From assembly GCF_026226615.1 (NCBI RefSeq), contig NZ_JAJAPB010000018.1, positions 1 to 34,948 on the forward strand: 34,948 nucleotides of DNA, in the 5' to 3' direction. Every line of letters begins with the position of its first letter. The first letter of the stretch is position 1. The translations under genes and the position numbers were made by a program. Shown piece after piece: positions 30,982 through 34,948 of the stretch. The notes under the pieces were generated by a model that made no database searches, was not told where the DNA came from, and saw only the letters and a list, made by a program, of their open reading frames with translations. Source of the stretch: Geovibrio ferrireducens (lineage in GTDB: Bacteria; Chrysiogenota; Deferribacteres; Deferribacterales; Geovibrionaceae).

Positions 30982-31173
30982 TTGGTCAAGGTCGAATTTA
31001 GCGACGGCAGGGCAGAGGAAGTCTCCCCCGCTCCGCTTAAAGATATATTAAAAAAGCTCAACCTGAAGGAGTCAACCACCCTTGTGACAAGGGACGGTGA
31101 GCTTCTTACCCATGATATTCATGTGTACAGCGGGCAGACGATCAAAATCATAAACGTTGTGAGCGGCGGCTGA
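30982..31173 (+). CDS. ttuB: Ubiquitin-like sulfur carrier (TtuB/ThiS family)
   Basis: A 63-residue beta-grasp protein ending VVSGG, whose C-terminal glycine would be activated and converted to a thiocarboxylate. In Thermus, TtuB donates sulfur to TtuA for 2-thiolation of U54 in tRNA. The start is TTG 30982 with GGAGG five bases upstream. The stop overlaps the ttuA start by one base. ThiS or MoaD would also fit the fold, but the neighbour is a TtuA homologue, not thiG or moaE, and no TPP riboswitch is visible in the leader. The activating E1-like and desulfurase enzymes are not in this window. Confidence 0.78.
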   Translation: MVKVEFSDGRAEEVSPAPLKDILKKLNLKESTTLVTRDGELLTHDIHVYSGQTIKIINVVSGG

Positions 31174-32066
31174 TGAAGTGTGTGAAATGTAAGGGCGATG
31201 CGGTGATAAACATCCGCCGCGCCAATGCCGCCTTCTGCAAAGAGCACTTCAATGAGTACTTCATTGAGCAGGCATTGAAATCCATCAAATATTACCGGAT
31301 GTTCCGCAAGACAGACAAGATCATGGTCTGTGTCTCCGGCGGGAAGGACAGCCTTGTTCTCTGGCATGTGCTCCACAAGCTCGGATGCGATGTCACCGGA
31401 ATGTATATAGATTTGGGAATAAACGGATATTCCGACCGCTCAAAGGATAAGGTAAACGCCTTTGCCGAAAAATTCGGACTGAAATCAATAATAGTTGATC
31501 TCAGGGAGAAGGGACATCCGGTTCCTTTCGCAGCGCGGCGCGCCAAAAGAGAGGACTGCGCAGTCTGCGGGACAATCAAGAGATACTATTTCAATAAAAC
31601 AGCATACGACGGCGGGTTCGATGTTGTGGCAACAGGGCATAATCTGGATGATGAATCCTCCCGCCTTCTGGCTAACATAATGCACTGGCATGATGAATAC
31701 ATGGACAACACCTACCCTGTGCTCCCTGCCGGAGGAAACACGCTGAAAAAGAAGGTGAAGCCCCTTGTGCGTCTCACCGAGAGGGAGACAGCGGCATTTG
31801 CCATCCTCAACGGAATAGACTATGTTATGGAGGAATGCCCTATGAGCAAGGGCGCAACAAGCCTTATTTTCAAGGAGGCGCTCAGCACAATCGAGGAAAA
31901 TATGCCCGGCACTGAGATTTTCTTTTACACAAAGTTTCTCGACAGGGTTAAGGATAAAGACCGCTCAAAAGCAAATCAGGAAGAAATGAAAATATGTCAG
32001 ACCTGCGGAATGGAATCCTTCATGGATAAATGCACATTCTGCCGTCTGGTGGAGAAAGTTAAATGA
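31173..32066 (+). CDS. ttuA: tRNA-5-methyluridine(54) 2-sulfurtransferase (TtuA)
   Basis: Adenylates the 2-oxygen of U54 in the tRNA T-loop and replaces it with sulfur. The 297-residue protein has an N-terminal zinc ribbon (C3, C6, C22, H25), the PP-loop SGGKDS (55-60), and cysteines C129, C132 (DCAVCG) and C222 (ECPMS), which correspond to the [4Fe-4S] ligands of TtuA. TGHNLDDE and the second zinc ribbon (CQTCGMESFMDKCTFC) complete the family layout. TtcA-type enzymes lack both ribbons. It overlaps ttuB by one base and trmI by four, an operon of three. Confidence 0.9.
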   Translation: MKCVKCKGDAVINIRRANAAFCKEHFNEYFIEQALKSIKYYRMFRKTDKIMVCVSGGKDSLVLWHVLHKLGCDVTGMYIDLGINGYSDRSKDKVNAFAEKFGLKSIIVDLREKGHPVPFAARRAKREDCAVCGTIKRYYFNKTAYDGGFDVVATGHNLDDESSRLLANIMHWHDEYMDNTYPVLPAGGNTLKKKVKPLVRLTERETAAFAILNGIDYVMEECPMSKGATSLIFKEALSTIEENMPGTEIFFYTKFLDRVKDKDRSKANQEEMKICQTCGMESFMDKCTFCRLVEKVK

Positions 32067-32917
32067 ATAAAATAGAATACGGAACCAACGTCATTCTTAT
32101 TGACGAGGAAAGAGGCAAGCGCCATATGACCAAGCTGCGTGAGGGGCTGCGGTTCACCACTCAGTACGGCTTCATAGAGCATGACGAAATAGTTAAATTG
32201 CTGGACGGCGGAATAATCACCGCTTCAAAGGGTGTCCGCTACAGAGTGCTCAAGCCCACTTACATCGACTACATAATGAACATCAAACGCCGCGCGCAGA
32301 TCATTTATCCGAAAGATACCGCAGCAATGCTCATGGAAGGGGATATATACCCCGGACTTAATGTCCTTGAGGCAGGAGTAGGGCAGGGTGCGCTTTCCAT
32401 AGCTATCCTCCGCGCGCTGGGCAGACAGGGAACGCTGACCAGCTACGAACTCCGTGAGGATTTCGCAGGGGATGCGGCAAAATTCATTGCGGAATTTTAC
32501 GGTGAAGCATCCAACCACGATATTCAGGTACGCAACATATATGAAGGCATAGACGGCGAGTATGACAGGGTTCTGCTTGATCTGCCTGAGCCGTGGCAGG
32601 TTGTGCCTCACCTTGAGACAGGGCTTCGTCAGGGCGGGCTTTTTGTGTGTTATCTGCCTACAATCCTTCAGGTTAAGTCATGCGTGGATGCACTGCGTGA
32701 GGCGGGCTGTTTCGATGAGATAAACTCTTTCGAGCTTATCAAACGCCCGTGGAAGGTGGACGGCAGGTCTGTGAGGCCTGAGATGTGGACATTCAACCAC
32801 AGCGCATTCATAATAACCTGCCGCAAGGTGGAGAAAATGATGCCAAAAGTGAAGGTGGAAAAGGCGGAAGTTTCGGAAGAGTCAGAGGAAAATTACGAAA
32901 TGCCCGAAGAGGAATAG
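32063..32917 (+). CDS. trmI: tRNA (adenine-58-N1)-methyltransferase TrmI
   Basis: Methylates N1 of A58 in the tRNA T-loop using S-adenosylmethionine, as a homotetramer in known members. The 284-residue protein has an N-terminal beta domain (1-75, RGLTH-like region weak), IIYPKDTAAMLM, SAM motif I NVLEAGVGQGALSIAIL, VLLDLPEPW (motif IV) and PEMWTFNHSAFIITCRK at the end of the fold. A very acidic tail (about 265-284) is extra. ATGA overlap with ttuA. In Thermus m1A58 promotes U54 thiolation, so the operon joins two linked modifications of one loop. Confidence 0.9.
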   Translation: MNKIEYGTNVILIDEERGKRHMTKLREGLRFTTQYGFIEHDEIVKLLDGGIITASKGVRYRVLKPTYIDYIMNIKRRAQIIYPKDTAAMLMEGDIYPGLNVLEAGVGQGALSIAILRALGRQGTLTSYELREDFAGDAAKFIAEFYGEASNHDIQVRNIYEGIDGEYDRVLLDLPEPWQVVPHLETGLRQGGLFVCYLPTILQVKSCVDALREAGCFDEINSFELIKRPWKVDGRSVRPEMWTFNHSAFIITCRKVEKMMPKVKVEKAEVSEESEENYEMPEEE

Positions 32918-32928
32918 AAACGGACAAA

Positions 32929-32954
32929 GGGGCGGTGAATCGGTTTACCGCTCC
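32929..32954. terminator. Hairpin between trmI and the membrane-protein gene
   Basis: GGGGCGGT (32929-32936) pairs with ACCGCTCC (32947-32954), one G.T wobble. It overlaps the stop of the convergent minus-strand gene. No T-run. Confidence 0.45.
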
Positions 32955-33214
32955 TGCTGCTCCCCGCTGCGGCGCAGCTTAATCCTGTATCCTATCATCT
33001 GTCCAATTATACTCATCACCAGAAACAGCGGTGCATACGCCCACGGAGTGTGCGTGCTTATCCTTATAACAGCAACGAAAACAATCGGTATATGAATACA
33101 GGCGAACCATGGAAGCGAAAACCTTCTGGTAAAACGTCTTAAGTAGCCGAACGGCAGATTCAGAATAACCGCCGCAATACATATCAGAACTATTATGCCT
33201 TGAATGTCTGTCAT
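32945..33214 (-). CDS. Small membrane protein of unknown function (89 aa)
   Basis: Three predicted membrane helices: about 5-23 (GIIVLICIAAVILNLPFGY), 35-53 (LPWFACIHIPIVFVAVIRI) and 57-75 (PWAYAPLFLVMSIIGQMIG), with Arg-rich loops (LRRFTRRF) and a basic C-terminal tail (KLRRSGEQQER). I do not recognise the family. No Shine-Dalgarno precedes the ATG; a TTTACT-N17-TATATA promoter ends six bases upstream, so the message may be leaderless. It is convergent with trmI and divergent from crcB. Confidence 0.7.
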   Translation of the reverse strand: MTDIQGIIVLICIAAVILNLPFGYLRRFTRRFSLPWFACIHIPIVFVAVIRISTHTPWAYAPLFLVMSIIGQMIGYRIKLRRSGEQQER

Positions 33215-33220
33215 GGTTAA

Positions 33221-33249
33221 TATATATGTGCATAATACGGATAAGTAAA
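33221..33249 (-). promoter_or_regulatory. Promoter of the small membrane-protein gene, predicted leaderless
   Basis: Minus strand TTTACT (33244-33249), 17-base spacer, TATATA (33221-33226), then six bases to the ATG. Confidence 0.5.
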
Positions 33250-33300
33250 CGGAAATTTTTTAAAGAAATATTGCAGCTAAACGGGCGGAGGGAAGGACTC

Positions 33301-33672
33301 ATGGTAAAAATTCTCCTCATAGGAGCGGGCGGTTTCTTCGGAGCCGTAGCGAGATACGGAGTTTCAAAGGCGTCTCTCCTTATATTGGGCGGCCGTTATC
33401 CTCTGGGAACCTTTTTTGTGAATGTCTCCGGTTCATTCCTCCTCGGCTGTGTTATTGGTTCACTTTTCTTTCGCAGCACATCGGGCGAAAACCTGCGGCT
33501 ACTTATCGGAACCGGGTTTCTCGGTGCCTTCACAACCTTTTCAACATTCAGTGTTGAGACAATCCTGCTTTTTGACGAAGGCAGGTATCTTGCCGGTTCG
33601 GCAAACGTATTCGCAAATCTCTTCTTAAGTCTGACTGCTGCGCTTGTCGGCATGTGGCTTGTGAAACAATAG
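33301..33672 (+). CDS. crcB: Fluoride ion channel CrcB/Fluc
   Basis: Inner-membrane fluoride exporter, a dual-topology dimer in known members. The 123-residue protein has four helices with GGFFGAVARYGVSK, GTFFVNVSGSFLLGCVIG and GTGFLGAFTTFSTFSVET, carrying the family Asn and the Phe/Thr/Ser track. ATG 33301 is chosen because GGAGGGAAGG precedes it. No fluoride (crcB) riboswitch is recognisable upstream. aroC follows after 11 bases, so the two are probably cotranscribed. Confidence 0.93.
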   Translation: MVKILLIGAGGFFGAVARYGVSKASLLILGGRYPLGTFFVNVSGSFLLGCVIGSLFFRSTSGENLRLLIGTGFLGAFTTFSTFSVETILLFDEGRYLAGSANVFANLFLSLTAALVGMWLVKQ

Positions 33673-33683
33673 GAGCATATATA

Positions 33684-34745
33684 ATGGGCGGAAGCATATT
33701 CGGCAGAAATTTCAGAATAGCAACTTTCGGCGAAAGCCACGGAAAGTCGGTCGGTGTCGTGCTGGACGGATGTCCCGCAGGGCTGGAACTCACAGAGGAT
33801 GATGTTCAGCTTGAGCTGAACCGCCGCCGTCCGGGGCAGAGCGATGTCAGTACTCCCAGAGATGAAAAGGACAGGGTGGAGTTCCACAGCGGAGTATTCG
33901 AGGGCAAAACCACAGGCCACCCTATAATGATGCTTGTATATAATGAGAACCAGAGATCAAAGGACTACAGCGAGGTCAAGGATCTCTTCCGCCCCGGTCA
34001 TGCGGACTTCACATATACTTCCAAATACGGTCTGCGTGACTACAGAGGCGGCGGCAGAAGCTCCGCAAGGGAAACAATAGGCAGAGTATGCGCCGGTGCT
34101 GTGGCCAGAAAGCTGCTTGCGCAGAAAGGCATAAGCATCACAGGGCATGTAAAGCAGGTGGGTGATGTCAGGGCAGCGGAGTTTGACGCAGACTTCATAG
34201 AAAAAAATCCGGTGAGATGCGCAGACAGAAACGTTGCGGAAAAAATGAGAAGTCTTATATTAAGTATTTCGGAACAAGGCGACTCCATTGGAGCGGTTGT
34301 TGAAGTTATTATAAAGGGTGTACCCGTGGGAATCGGCGAGCCCGTTTTCGATCGGATCGAAGCGGAGCTGGCAAAGGCGATCCTCTCAATACCTGCCGTT
34401 AAGGGAATAGAGTTCGGCAGAGGCTTTGAGGCGGCAACTCTCAGAGGAAGCGAAAATAACGATGAAATATCGAAATACGGCTTCCTTTCCAATAATGCGG
34501 GCGGAACCCTCGGCGGTATCACAACAGGTCAGGACATTGTTTTCCGTTTCCCTGTAAAACCTGCATCATCAATAACCGTACCCAAGAAAACAATTGATCT
34601 CTTCGGTAATGAGAGGGAGATAATCACCAGAGGGAGGCACGATGCATGTGTCGCCCCCAGAGTTGTCCCCGTCGCAGAAGCCATGTCAGCGCTTGTTCTG
34701 GCAGATATGATGATGACAGATAATGCGGGCAGGAATCTTTTTTAA
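33684..34745 (+). CDS. aroC: Chorismate synthase
   Basis: Last enzyme of the shikimate pathway: converts 5-enolpyruvylshikimate-3-phosphate to chorismate with reduced FMN. The 353-residue protein shows the signatures FRIATFGESHGKSVGVVLDGCPAG, LNRRRPGQSDVSTPRDEKD, YRGGGRSSARETIGRVCAGAVARK and the C-terminal RHDACVAPRVVPVAEAM. Start ATG 33684 with AGGAG upstream. Length is typical. It follows crcB closely. Two strong promoters lie beyond its stop, unrelated to it. Confidence 0.96.
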   Translation: MGGSIFGRNFRIATFGESHGKSVGVVLDGCPAGLELTEDDVQLELNRRRPGQSDVSTPRDEKDRVEFHSGVFEGKTTGHPIMMLVYNENQRSKDYSEVKDLFRPGHADFTYTSKYGLRDYRGGGRSSARETIGRVCAGAVARKLLAQKGISITGHVKQVGDVRAAEFDADFIEKNPVRCADRNVAEKMRSLILSISEQGDSIGAVVEVIIKGVPVGIGEPVFDRIEAELAKAILSIPAVKGIEFGRGFEAATLRGSENNDEISKYGFLSNNAGGTLGGITTGQDIVFRFPVKPASSITVPKKTIDLFGNEREIITRGRHDACVAPRVVPVAEAMSALVLADMMMTDNAGRNLF

Positions 34746-34763
34746 ATTTTCTTTAAAAAGATG

Positions 34764-34792
34764 TTGACTTAAGTCTGCCGTTTTCGTATAAC
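34764..34792 (+). promoter_or_regulatory. Strong sigma-70 promoter, upstream of a tandem pair
   Basis: TTGACT (34764-34769), 17-base spacer, TATAAC (34787-34792), preceded by an A/T-rich UP-like tract (34741-34760). CAACCTT follows the -10. Confidence 0.8.
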
Positions 34793-34913
34793 AACCTTCC
34801 GCTGAGAGCCGGACTTGAATGTCGCGGAGAGCAGCGGAAAAGTTTAAAGAGTTAAGTTGTTTCACAAGAGAATATGCCGCGAAAAAGGTCAGCAAAACTT
34901 TTAAAAAAAGTAG

Positions 34914-34942
34914 TTGACTTCCTTAGTGGAATTTCTTATAAC
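34914..34942 (+). promoter_or_regulatory. Strong sigma-70 promoter, downstream of a tandem pair
   Basis: TTGACT (34914-34919), 17-base spacer, TATAAC (34937-34942), preceded by an A/T-rich tract and followed by TACCTT, near-identical to the promoter 150 bases upstream. The transcript leaves the window; an rRNA operon is the usual owner of such pairs. Confidence 0.8.
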
Positions 34943-34948
34943 TACCTT

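Noticed and set aside
33226-33300. Fluoride (crcB) riboswitch
   Set aside because: No recognisable GGNGAU...pseudoknot motif in the short region before crcB.
34830-34870. boxA antitermination element between the tandem promoters
   Set aside because: Only a loose match on the wrong strand (CTCTTTAAAC read in reverse).
1-34948. CRISPR array
   Set aside because: The repeats found are few, widely spaced and lack uniform spacers; no cas genes.

Overview
The window reads as chromosomal DNA of a Gram-negative, motile bacterium: it has lipoprotein and Tat signals, a soluble chemoreceptor behind a sigma-54 promoter, a Bacteroides/Clostridia-type lysA and a TtuA/TtuB tRNA-thiolation operon. The mix resembles Deferribacterota, but that assignment is inference. 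Most of the window is moderately GC-rich and densely coded. The stretch 14.5-18.5 kb is visibly A+T-rich and looks acquired.

Layout. 0-2.3 kb: a structured repeat, then pncA-pncB (nicotinamide salvage). 2.3-4.8 kb: lysA, a small unknown gene and rsmE. 4.8-7.9 kb: a WYL regulator with an apparent CTG start, a SnoaL-like protein, an AraC regulator and an EamA exporter whose Shine-Dalgarno lies in a hairpin. 8-14.4 kb: cytoplasmic chemoreceptor, DUF169 protein, lipoprotein hydrolase, membrane-anchored metallophosphoesterase, LysR regulator with a small divergent gene. 14.5-18.4 kb: a three-gene cassette consisting of a methylase-like/type I specificity fusion lacking methylase motifs, facing a PD-(D/E)XK protein and a DUF2130 protein across a palindromic divergent promoter; a tRNA-Ala(GGC) follows. 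18.7-20.6 kb: an ABC ATPase and a membrane-fusion protein with no permease between them and the tRNA.

20.8-30.8 kb is the classic translation cluster thrS-infC-rpmI-rplT ... pheS-pheT, with infC starting at ATA. It is interrupted after rplT by two structured repeats, a crotonase and a Tat-exported phosphoesterase. 30.9-32.9 kb: a repeat leader followed by ttuB-ttuA-trmI, which together would make the thiolated, m1A58-containing T-loop of tRNA. 32.9-34.9 kb: a small membrane protein, crcB, aroC and two near-identical strong promoters pointing out of the window, probably to an rRNA operon.

The most unusual signal is a family of four intergenic multi-hairpin repeats on the + strand. Stems differ from copy to copy yet stay paired, while the loops are conserved (ACAGGACGTG, ATGGAY). 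The GGA-in-a-loop layout matches the RNA target of CsrA/RsmA. Two copies follow rplT, each flanked by direct duplications of host sequence; deleting both restores a plain rplT end plus terminator. The second strong candidate is the defence-like cassette at 14.5-18.4 kb.
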